Part shown: positions 9,819-19,198 of the stretch, in pieces
How the letters are laid out: every line of letters starts with the position of its first letter
Position numbering within the stretch: position 1 is the first letter of the stretch
DNA from: Rostrohypoxylon terebratum
Lineage: Eukaryota > Ascomycota > Sordariomycetes > Xylariales > Hypoxylaceae
Direction: 5' to 3'
Assembly (NCBI GenBank): GCA_022497145.1
Contig: MU386062.1
Coordinates: forward strand, 1-27,250
Length of the DNA stretch: 27,250 nucleotides
Program-made: the position numbers and the translations under genes
The notes under the pieces: generated by a model
What the model was told of the DNA's origin: nothing
The model's database searches: none
The model's input: the letters and a program-made list of their open reading frames with translations, nothing else

Positions 9819-10787
9819 GGCTAAGGGGAGATCGGGATGCCGTTATCTTGCACAAAGACTTCTCTGGTTGTGTGGGTTTCTCCGAACTAAATGGAGCAAT
9901 GGCTGAAGCTTCTTTGTTGAATCTTGATTATAAATCTACTTAGGATTTTCCACAGGATGTTATCATTAACAAGTTTTCAATTTCTGTTATTGCGTCAGCA
10001 TCCACGTTGCGGTATCATAAGTGGCATAGCGCTTTGTTGCTTTGAAGATATCGTGAACTAAGACAGTCCGGGGCTCACCGCCGGGGCTGTTCGCGTTAAA
10101 GTCTTCAAATTCCGCGCCCAAAGTTGCTTCTTGTGACGGGTATAATCGGCATGATCGCCCCATTTATAATCCTAGGTATACAAAATGATTTAACGGTTTG
10201 GCGGATGCCGCTCTATCATCCGCCGCCAGGAGGCGGAGTCGTGAAGCTATCCCACATCCCCAGTCCTATCCCACATCCCTAGTACTAGCGATTCGAACTT
10301 CCCTTTTAGGAAAAAGGAAGATGGACATCAGCCGTATCGATTAGTTACACGAAGCATAAAACGAACTTATAAGACATGAAGACATTAAACTTTACGAGAA
10401 ATCACGAGAATCTGTGAGTAACGCAAAAGCACCACGCCGGCCACGCTATATTACACGAAACTATCTTGAGCTCTGGAGGGTTTTAACCGTCTTGCCGGAG
10501 AACACCCACTATGCATTTGCAGCGACCATTGGCCTGTTATAAAGCTTGGTTAGTCAATCTGCAACACTGAGGTCTCGCCAAGTCGGCTTTTTCTCTAACA
10601 AGTGCATTAGACGAATAAAGACCACGGAGTATCGCCGCTGATGCTGACTGGTCTCCCCTGAGTCGAGACTCTACGTATCCTGTCTATCACGCAAAGAGTC
10701 CGCACCGTCTAGCAAAGTCGTACTCCGGTTTATAGATTCGACCATACCTCAGGACTACCCACTGTATTGTTCGATCCTACGTTCATT
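9819..10787. promoter_or_regulatory. Shared divergent promoter of monooxygenase and isocyanide synthase genes
   Basis: This 969-bp head-to-head region contains no recognisable gene. It holds CGG/CCG-rich symmetric elements suited to Zn2Cys6 regulators. There is a perfect 7-bp inverted repeat GCGGATG/CATCCGC (10201-10207 and 10217-10223, 9-nt spacer). A CCGCC-AGGA-GGCGG palindrome follows immediately (10223-10236). There is also a direct repeat CCGGGGCT at 10068-10075 and 10081-10088. Two copies of CTATCCCACATCCC lie 19 bp apart at 10247-10260 and 10266-10279. Co-regulation of the two genes is inferred from this arrangement; no binding site is proven. Confidence 0.6.
10247..10279 (+). repeat. 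Short direct repeat in the divergent promoter
   Basis: The 14-mer CTATCCCACATCCC occurs at 10247-10260 and again at 10266-10279. The following bases (CAGTC and TAGTA) are also similar, so the unit is about 19 bp. It lies between the CGG/CCG palindromes and the isocyanide synthase start. Confidence 0.75.
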
Positions 10788-13001
10788 ATGCCATCTATTT
10801 TCAAACTCGATTCTGCCGGCGACTTGGCACTCCCAGCAGCTCCAGCCCCGGCTGAGGAACTGGGGAAGCTGAACTCCGCCCACCTCGAAACTGCGTCACG
10901 CATCTTAAGCATCATCTCACGATATAAGCTCGCAGGGAATGGTTTGCTATCAAAAACAAACGATAACATCAGTTTTCTATCCCATATTTGCTCCAAGATC
11001 TCGGCCAATGAGGTTATTCTCATGTGCCTTCCTGCCTTCCCATTCAAATCGCCAAATACAAGTACAAAGGTCCTCGGTCGTCACCCTGACAAGGCAGAGG
11101 AGTTTGCGCTTGCGCATTTGAATGGACTATGCGCCGCTATAGGCGATGTGTATGCACCGGGTGCCAGGCTGATGATTGTTTCGGATGGACTCGTATATAA
11201 TGGTATTTAAAACCTCAGCCTACCCAATACTTCACTTCTGACTCGAAGAAGACCTCTTAGGAGTCCCAGATAAGGATGTTTGGGCATATGGCGAAGCCCT
11301 CCGAGCACTGACGGCGAGAAAGGCCTTTCATCATATCGAGTTCTGTCGACTCAAGGACTTAGTTCATATCGACTTACCCAACGACTTGGATGAGATTAGA
11401 TGTAAGCCACAATTCTCGCATATTTCGACCCCAGAAGACTCCCAATACTGTTCAACTCATCTCATTTGAATTTTCACGCAAAGGCGTACTGACCTAAAAA
11501 AATCACGTAGATGTTGCCAATGCCACTAATTTCAGGCATGCTCTATTGAAACAGTTTAGCAGACCTGATTTTGATGTTTCACTCAGGATCTCTGAGGACG
11601 AAGACACATGCTTAACTTATCGTGGCTACATCAAGTTCCTAGCAACTGACCTTCAGAACGTGTATCCGATAAGCAAAGAACGAACAAAATCAAAATACAA
11701 GAGGGGAGCTGAGTATATTGCCAGACAGATGCTCATGAGAGGCGATGTAAGCTCTATCCTAACCTTGATGCTTCGCTTGATTGAAAACACTGAAGCTGAT
11801 CGGAATAATATAGGCTTTCGCTCGAGCAGTCCGCGAAAGGTTTCCGGATAGACTAAGATTATCAATCCATGCTTCGACAGGCGAAAACAAACTCTCCATC
11901 AATCTACTACCAACCGACACCTCATTCACTACCCCCTGGCATTGTAGCATTGCGTTTCGACTCGACGGCACTACAACCACAGGCCATCGGGCCGAGTTCG
12001 AAGCTGACGAGACCTTAGAGCTCATCTACGAGAACAACAGGCCAAGTTACTTCCGCGAGAAAAGCGATCTTCTATCGTGGGCAACCGAAAAGGGAGGCGT
12101 CACTTGTGAGCCACTGTACCCTGCCGGCTTTATGATCCGCCCAGCAACAGGTTTGAACGGCCTATCGATACACGATGTAGACGCTGCCAAAGTTCGCGCA
12201 CTATCACAGATAAACTCTCCCGTCGTATTGAGGGGCTTTTCACAGACGAGGAATCGGGATTTTTTCGTTGATAAAGCCACAGAATTTGGGACGCCATTGC
12301 CGTGGAAATTCGGTCTCGTTCTAGAAGTCAAGGATCGCGGCATGGATACGTGTGGGTTGAACAACGTCCTGTCGGCCGAGTGGATGCCATTCCATTACGA
12401 CGGACTATTCAAGACAGAGAAGATAGTGAAAGAGGATGGAGGCGAAGAGTTAGTGTCTAAACCACCGCTGTAAGTTGCGCCTTACCCTTATCACTGTGCC
12501 TCGATACTCAACGCCTTTATCAGATTCCAGTTCTTCACTGCTGTCACGGAATCCCCAAAGAATACCGGCTTCACCCTATTCTCATCATCAACCCTAGTGT
12601 TCAAATACCTCCCCCCTCACCTCCCGCTGTCCTCACTCCGCCCCCTGAAGTGGTCCGTGTCCACATCTTCATTCAATTCGACAGTTCTCCGCGGCCTGCC
12701 CCTAGTCGTCGACCACCCCGCCACAGGTCGCCCTTGTCTACGCTTCCACGAACCGTGGCCGCAGTCCAAGACGCAGTTCGAAGCCACGCACATAGATATT
12801 GAGAACGCTAGCGCCCACGATGTTGATTCTTCGACCGTGTGCGATGCGTTAACAAGCTTACTGCACGATCGCCGAGTCGCATACTATCATTCCTGGGAGA
12901 AGGGTGACTTGCTCGTCAGCGATAATATCTTAAATATGCATACGCGCAGTGATTTCACTGCTGGGTGCGATAGAGAGCTTTGGAGGATACATTTTGATTA
13001 A
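10788..13001 (+). CDS. Isocyanide synthase-TauD dioxygenase fusion (DIT1/PvcA + TauD)
   Basis: Five exons join in phase: 10788-11202, 11252-11401, 11511-11746, 11814-12469 and 12524-13001, giving 644 residues. Introns are 49, 109, 67 and 54 nt. Residues ~30-350 are a DIT1/PvcA isocyanide synthase domain, marked by PAFPFKSPN (82-90), SDGLVYNDLLGVPD (from 132), YVANATNFR, SIHASTGENKLSINLLPTD and TPWH (307-310). This family converts the amino group of an amino acid, typically Tyr or Trp, into an isonitrile. Residues ~375-644 are a TauD-type Fe(II)/2-oxoglutarate oxygenase retaining the metal ligands H461-x-D463 (MPFHYDG) and H625 (NILNMHTRSDF), with the C-terminal Arg in RELWRIHFD. In bacteria the two activities are separate proteins (PvcA, PvcB), and the second typically desaturates the isocyanide acid. 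ATG 10788 has A at -3 and is the first in-frame ATG. The divergent flavin monooxygenase is the likely partner. The 3' end faces the next gene tail-to-tail with 293 bp between. No defect is seen; the exact substrate is unknown. Confidence 0.93.
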
Positions 13002-13294
13002 CCCCTGACGTGTGTACATATGACAACATGGAGGATACATCTTTTATTTTTCTGTTCCAGTAAGATTGGTATTCTCAAACATGGAGGAGTCTAATTATCT
13101 CCCTAATTACCTACGTAATTTATGATAGCCACTCTTTCTCTATTTTATCTAAAAAAAAAACATTTCATCAACACTTTCGCCCCCTTGAACAACAGATTGA
13201 ACTAGCCTAAACAGGCGCATACCCTATCCAGAAGGTAGTTTCAATTATACCCTCCCATAATTATCTCCAAACTCCCGTCTAAATATATAGGTAC

Positions 13295-14458
13295 CTATAA
13301 TTCGTCATGTATCTTTTCCCAGTTCCATTTATCCTCGTCTCCCGCATCGTATGCCCAGTTCCCGAAAATAATCTCCGCGCCAGGTCCCGCATAACGAGGA
13401 TTCATCACTCGGCCACATTTATTGCGCGATCTAACAATACGCAGCTGACTGAGGTGAGGAAAAAAATTCGGGTTGATGATCTCGTCGTGGAAGAAGTGGT
13501 TCGGTACTCCAGTCGTGGCTGCGAAACGGATGCCGTCGAAGAACGACATGTCCCGGTACCGATAGAGGTTCGGAGAGGGGTGTTTCATGTCCTCGCCTAT
13601 GCAGCTGTCATAGTGATCGACCGTGATTTCCAAGTCCTCCACACTCGGTAGGATGGTGCTGAGGCAGTGGAAGATGAGTTTCCAGGGCCGAAACCCCCAT
13701 TCTATCGTGCTGCTGCCAATCATCGGCACGGTCAATATGGAGATGTCCATGCGGCGAATGCGTCGGACGAATTCGTTAGTTTGTTGTTTGGCTTCGGCGT
13801 AGGTGTTGCTATAGGCTTGGCTTGTCCATAAGCCCCAGTTGAAGCAATGGCAGGTACCAGTTATTTCGTACGGCTCCCGATAAGGCCACCTCCAGTTTGG
13901 GGATCTCTCCCTGTCCCCGACTAGCATTCTGGCGTCATACGAATCGATCGACTGGTATATCACCAGCTTGTCCATATAGGGGTTAAAGGGGAGTGCGTGC
14001 TGATGGGGGTTCCCGTACAATCTGATGGCCAGCTGTCGAATCGCCTTGCATATCTGGAAAATCCCGATCGACTTCCAAGTCCGAGGCCTTTCGAATATCA
14101 AGAGCGTAGGAAACGAAGGAAATGCGGGCAGGTAGGCTCGCAGATCATAGCCACCGACCACCCACTCGAGAATACCCAAGACTAATTCGACTGGGAGTTT
14201 CAGAAGCGGAAATATTGAACAACTATGTGCGTCGTCGTGGTCTGGACTAGATAATGGGACGGGCGTGGATGGTTGAATCTGGCGCCCGACGGTTCTTCCT
14301 TGTGATATTTCGCCGAAACATTCAGTATGGCATCTTATGAAGGGTTTGATCTCCTTGATTATCTGGAGCCATAGAGTTGGAGTGTGTTGGTTGATGATTA
14401 TGGTTCTCTTCGCAGGCTCTTTGAGAACAACAATATCGTCATTATGATGATCCGCCAT
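13295..14458 (-). CDS. F-box/2EXR-like domain protein, single exon
   Basis: A 387-residue uninterrupted frame starts at ATG 14456-14458. After a polar N-terminal ~80 residues comes IFPLLKLPVELVLGILEWVV (from about residue 82), which has the Pro-Val/Pro-Glu-Leu pattern of F-box and 2EXR domains. It is followed by FQICKAIRQLAIRLYG, a common second helix in fungal 2EXR-type proteins. The rest is rich in Trp, Tyr and His and resembles the variable C-terminal regions of this expanded fungal family. F-box proteins recruit targets to SCF ubiquitin ligases, but the functions of 2EXR proteins are mostly unknown. No transmembrane or signal segment is seen. The gene is convergent with the isocyanide synthase gene, and I see no sequence reason to place it in that pathway. 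Confidence 0.7.
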   Translation of the reverse strand: MADHHNDDIVVLKEPAKRTIIINQHTPTLWLQIIKEIKPFIRCHTECFGEISQGRTVGRQIQPSTPVPLSSPDHDDAHSCSIFPLLKLPVELVLGILEWVVGGYDLRAYLPAFPSFPTLLIFERPRTWKSIGIFQICKAIRQLAIRLYGNPHQHALPFNPYMDKLVIYQSIDSYDARMLVGDRERSPNWRWPYREPYEITGTCHCFNWGLWTSQAYSNTYAEAKQQTNEFVRRIRRMDISILTVPMIGSSTIEWGFRPWKLIFHCLSTILPSVEDLEITVDHYDSCIGEDMKHPSPNLYRYRDMSFFDGIRFAATTGVPNHFFHDEIINPNFFPHLSQLRIVRSRNKCGRVMNPRYAGPGAEIIFGNWAYDAGDEDKWNWEKIHDEL

Positions 14459-16663
14459 CTTTAAAAGAGGCAATTGTCAGTCGTCTCAAAGGAAATGAAT
14501 GTAGTTAAACGGACACCTCGTGGAGGAAATGTAAGCTCTAGAGTTTTGTGAAATGAACTTATGAAGGGGTTTGCTGCGGGAGAATCGATCTCTCATGAAG
14601 ACTTATTGTTGATTTGACGGTTGTCATTCTAACAAGTAATATTTTCATTTACAATAAAACTATAAGTTCTTATTTATTTTCATCACTCAAATTCCGAAGT
14701 GGCTTTTTTGGTGGAAAGCTTGTGAAGTCTAGTCTTGAGATGTGAAATTGGCTCCAAATGGCTTGAAGCCACGAAGTTAGAATGACTATAGGAGATGTAT
14801 AGCCCTCAGAAGCTATATCGTCTAGCTGCGAAGACAAATTCAAAGTTTATAAATGGGGTGGCTACATAGGTCATCCCCTATTTTGTCATATCCATCTCCA
14901 GAAACGTCTGTCATAATAGCACCGCAATATCGCAAGCAGATCAATGTCACTGCCAGCAGTTTCCCGCGCAGCAATTTGAATGCCTTACACATGATAAGTC
15001 TAGTAAAAGCTTAAGTAGTCAATGTTCTACGAAATGGATCATTTGATAAGACATGAGGTTGAATATGACAAGAGTGCCTACTTGGTAAAAGGTAATCTGG
15101 TAGTTGCTCCATTTTCTCAAGCTATCGCGGAGTGAAGCTGCTTGGTGAATTGGCGGCGTCAATTGTTTATAATTCGGCCTTTTCTCATGCTCGTCTTTTT
15201 CTATACGCCAATTCCCCCAAACGTAGTTTTCTGTGTTACTGAAAAGTGTTGATATGAAGTTCACTTGATTTTCACGATTTCGATGTTGATTGAGCCTACG
15301 GGGAAAGGGGGCGGGGAATAAGCAGACTGGGACCACGTACCACGTGATTAAGAGGCTTTTCGTCTTCAATTATTAGTAATCGATTTTCATTCTAATACTA
15401 TTGAGCAACAGAATCGAATCAGGACATCACATTACACATGATTCCCCCCGTTCGTTCGCGCTATTAACAGCTTTTGTAAAACAACGGGAAACAACCCTTT
15501 CCAAGAATAGACCCTTTAGAGTGATTCAAGATCAAACGAATTGTTACCAATAATAACTTATAGTTTATATTGCCATAAATTTCAAGCATGCATTACACGT
15601 GGCGGGATATTGCCGAAGACGTGTTGAGCCGTACCGAGTCCGATTGACGAAGTCGCCAAGTGATTCCGCGTAATAAACAAAGAGGTTTGACTAAGAACGA
15701 CTAGGGGGTACTGGGGGTACTGAGGTGTCGTTTATGATCGACGGAGGATCTCTCACGTAACCTAGCCATTGGCGTCATTCCTACACCATGGAATCATGGA
15801 ATCCCCGAATCTACAAATCGATGCACGTATCTTCGCTCTATCTTTGAACAAAAAAAAATCCCCTCGAACAATTCCAAAGATGGGATTTCCGGAAGAACAT
15901 CAATCAGGAAAATCGATCTGATGATCTCTGAAGGAGATGCTTCTTAACAAAAACGCGTCGTGACGAATTCGGGTCACAGCGGGGAACGGACTAAACTATT
16001 AACCAATCATAAATGCATACATGTAACCCGGTAATCTTGAAACAGATTTTCTGCATGGTCCTCCGCCAAGGGTAAAAGCCCTAGGCTGATCATGGATCGT
16101 CAATGGGTCCACGGTTGATCCGGCTTGATCCAGTCCTGGACTTTTCGTTTGTCGTCGCTCTCAATTCTGCCTCCGATTGGCGGCTTCATCCCACCTTCGC
16201 GCGTGTTTCGAAACAATGAGGAGGCGGGCTGGCATCGACTCGTTTCAGGTTGAGCCGACATCGAATGGCCTCCAGTCACTTTCTCTAGTGCTACATACGC
16301 TCTGCCAGATGGCCTAGGGAGTTAGCAAGGCTCATTCGACTAGCGAACGATGCTTGTAGGCCTCTTCCCCAATGAGCAATCAGCATGGGGTGATGCTGGG
16401 GACCGTGGTCCTAAGTATGACGGAGCATACGGGGTTACTTGCGTTTGGGGGGTAATATATCACAGAAAAGGTAGCCGAATGCACGCGGGTGCGACCTTCA
16501 GGCTGCCCAACGTAAATCTCCAGTCCTGTTGTCCTTCAACACTATCCTTTTCCTTTCGATTCAGCTTTTGATCGCTTATTTCTTTTCAATACCACCCTTA
16601 TCGTAGCCTTCCAACACTCATTCTAGACGCGAAATTTTGCCAATTGATCTTAAAAACTATACA
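14459..16663. promoter_or_regulatory. Long intergenic region upstream of the C2H2 regulator
   Basis: About 2.2 kb lies between the divergent F-box-like and C2H2 genes. No convincing coding frame is present: the longest, on the minus strand at 15019-15369, has no ATG at its head, no recognisable family and biased composition. Local features are a repeated TTGATCC at about 16112 and 16123 and a GC-richer zone from about 16040 to the C2H2 start. A long upstream region is common for fungal regulators, so it may hold control sites or an untranslated leader. Confidence 0.45.
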
Positions 16664-18222
16664 ATGGATCATCCATCGAGGGTATTAGCGCAGGCGCGAG
16701 AGCATCTCGAGGCTTTGAAGCAATCCGGTCTCAGCCGTGATGCTCTACTCGCGTTGTTAGAAGAACAGCCACAACAACAGCAACAACAACAACCACCGCA
16801 ACAGCCGCAACAACCGCAAAATGCAATGGTAGCTGATGGTACGAAAAAATTAATTACTGACACCTGGTGGGGTTTTCGCTAATTGACTCAATTATAGCCT
16901 CCTTGCCAAATTACAACTACAGAGACGTCAATCCCTTCAGCCAACCCCATAGGCAACGATCGTCCATCTCTTCATCTAGATCTAGCTGTTCGAGCCGCGA
17001 TAGCGTTTTCTCCTCGGCATCCGCGCGAAGCTCGATATCATCGGCGACAGCCCCGTCGACGGATGCGAAGTTTTGGTGCACGTCCTGCGACAAGACATTC
17101 AAGAGAAAATTCGATTGGAAGCGACACGAAGAGGAGTTCCACGAGCGGTCGCGCAAATACCCCTGCCCGAATTGCAACCAGAGTTTTTGGGGCCCTAACA
17201 CCTTCAATCAGCACCACAAATCCGCACACGGGTGCAAAACATGTCCCCATGCAGACACCGTAGTTAAACACCTGAAAAAGAGAAGAGCATGGGGATGCGG
17301 GTTTTGTGCTGCGATGCACGGTAAATTCGAGAAACACATTGATCATGTTGCTGCACATTTCGAGACCGGGAGCACGAAGGCGGATTGGCTACATTCGAAC
17401 GTCATCTATGGTCTTTTGCACCAGCATCTTATCCACGAAGCGTGGAAAGCACTGATCCAGAGGAAACAGAGCACATTTAACGGCCATCAACCCATGTTCA
17501 GCTGGAGTCCCGATTCAACTGGACGGGCCCAGGGTTTCGTGGAGAACGAGAACCCCCCACAGCTTCAAGATCTCTTGGAGTTTTTCGATGGCACCAAGGA
17601 GTCTGCGGAGAACATTGTCGAGATGGCGTATAACTGCGTTCATGTTGTATTCCGACCGAGATCAGGATCCGTTACCCAGGGTTCACCTCAATCACCACTA
17701 GGTCTCATGTCGCCCACCAATGCATCTAAACACATATCCGTCATACCTAGGAATCCTTCTGCTCCACGGCGTTCAGCTTCGACGTCCGCATTACCCGGGG
17801 TGGGCCGGCATAGCAGACGAACACCATCGAACGACTATCCTCACAATCCCCATTCGGCTCAAGTGTCGAATCTGAGCCTAGCTATGCCATCAGTACCAAG
17901 CCAGCAATCCTTGATGAACGCGTACCAAACGTTTCCCATGCAACCAACTCCGCAGCAGAGGTATGTGCCACCGCCTGTCACAACGGACAAGGCACTCCCG
18001 CCAGCACCGCTAGCACCGTCTCCAACTTCGCCGATGCAAATGGACTTCCCGATCTTTAACACGGACGAGGGACTACTGCCACCGCTCGATCTATCCTCAG
18101 AAGACTGGCAGAGCTTCACGAGTACCCTGGTCGAGGTGCAAGAGGAGCCGGCTCATCCTCTATCTTCCAGTCAGTTTCCCATGAGTTGGGAGGACTTGGG
18201 TCAATTCAACACGAACTCATGA
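16664..18222 (+). CDS. C2H2 zinc-finger transcription factor with poly-Q segment
   Basis: Two exons, 16664-16838 and 16898-18222, join across a 59-nt intron with TACTGAC and give 499 residues. Exon 1 encodes a helical start (MDHPSRVLAQAREHLEALKQ) and a Gln/Pro tract at residues 35-52. A Ser-rich stretch (79-108) precedes the zinc fingers. Finger 1 has C119, C122, H135 and H140. Finger 2 has C148, C151, H164 and H169. A less regular finger has C192, C195, H208 and H212. Between them lies CKTC (171-174) in a basic segment. The C-terminal 250 residues are Pro/Ser-rich with an acidic end (DLSSEDWQSFTSTLVEVQEE) that could be an activation domain. It should be a nuclear DNA-binding regulator. The class recurs in Pezizomycotina, but I cannot name an ortholog. 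The ATG is preceded by ACA and no longer start is supported. Confidence 0.88.
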
Positions 18223-19126
18223 TTACGGTATTGGTGAGGGTGGAAGTAATATAAAGGACGATGATTGATTATCTAGGCGTTTAAAAAGCTCTGGAGCTTA
18301 TAGTGTAATATATTGGGTCGGCTCGAACGGTTATGCCCGGGCCCAGGGGCTCGGCTGGACAGCATAATGTAATGATAGTGGACGACAAGTCAACTAGGCT
18401 GTGAGATGAAATGTTTGATACGCGCAAATACAATGAGACGATTGTATTCAAATCGGATTGATTATGGCATGATTGTCCTCGGGTATCCTGATGTCGACGT
18501 GATCCAAGTCATGATTTCAAGAAGGGATGGAAACGATTCTACTGATCTCGGGTCTTGGGCACCAGTCTAGCCAATTATCACGTACGTAAGGGCCAACCCA
18601 ACTTTCCATACCTGTTACGCATCTCAATATTATTGGAGTTCTCCCAAGTCCTACGCGAATCACATGCATTGGAATTTAGCTGCGGCTCAACTCAAAGTTC
18701 GCCTAATGAAAGTATAGGACTAAGTTTCCGTCCCAATAATGAGGTTAGCCAATCGGACACATTACCCCAAGACATAAGGTTAGTAAAGCTAGATGCCCTT
18801 GATCTGTTGCCCAATTGGGCAATCCCGGTAACTCTATTCTTCGCGTGGATATCGGAGACATTGGCGATGTTGAAGGTTACACGAGTATTCATCACGCACT
18901 ACTCCGTATGTGACGGCATTTCAATCCAACAGCGACCTTAGTCACCTAGATGATGGAGAAACCCGAAGAAAATTCTTACCATTATTAATTGAATCATTAC
19001 GAGAAAAGAAATTGAGCGCGTGCGGGAGTGAAAAGTAGTCAACTCCACTATGTGGAGATTTATATACGACCGGACGAAAAGAACGCGAAATCTTTACAGC
19101 AAAAAGGAAGGTAAAAAAATATCTAT
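18223..19126. other. Intergenic region, no gene seen
   Basis: This stretch runs from the C2H2 stop to the tRNA. An open stretch at 18555-18941 has no ATG at its start and no recognisable protein family, so it is not called. A GC-rich patch with GCCCGGGCCC lies near 18334. Nothing else could be supported. Confidence 0.45.
19113..19119 (-). terminator. Pol III terminator of tRNA-iMet
   Basis: Seven consecutive T on the minus strand begin 8 nt after the tRNA 3' end, the standard RNA polymerase III stop signal. Confidence 0.8.
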
Positions 19127-19198
19127 TAGCTTCACTCCGTTTCGATCGGAGGTCCTCCGGGTTATGAGCCCGGCGCGCTTCCACTGCGCCATGAAGCT
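19127..19198 (-). tRNA. Initiator tRNA-Met (CAT)
   Basis: On the minus strand the 72 nt fold into a full cloverleaf. The acceptor AGCTTCA pairs with TGAAGCT, with discriminator A. The D-arm is GCGC/GCGC with loop AGTGGAA. The anticodon arm CCGGG-CTCATAA-CCCGG gives anticodon CAT, and the T-arm is CTCCG-ATCGAAA-CGGAG. Initiator hallmarks are the A1:U72 pair, the three G:C pairs next to the anticodon loop, and A in place of T at the start of the T-loop (ATCGAAA). The body matches the yeast initiator pattern, and there is no intron. A run of seven T on the sense strand (19113-19119) follows the 3' end. Confidence 0.95.

Noticed and set aside
15019..15369. Minus-strand frame of about 116 codons
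   Set aside because: It starts at TTG, has no family resemblance and lies in AT-rich DNA with no splice-supported extension.
18555..18941. Plus-strand frame of about 128 codons after the C2H2 gene
   Set aside because: There is no ATG at its start, no recognisable domain and no supporting splice sites; probably chance.
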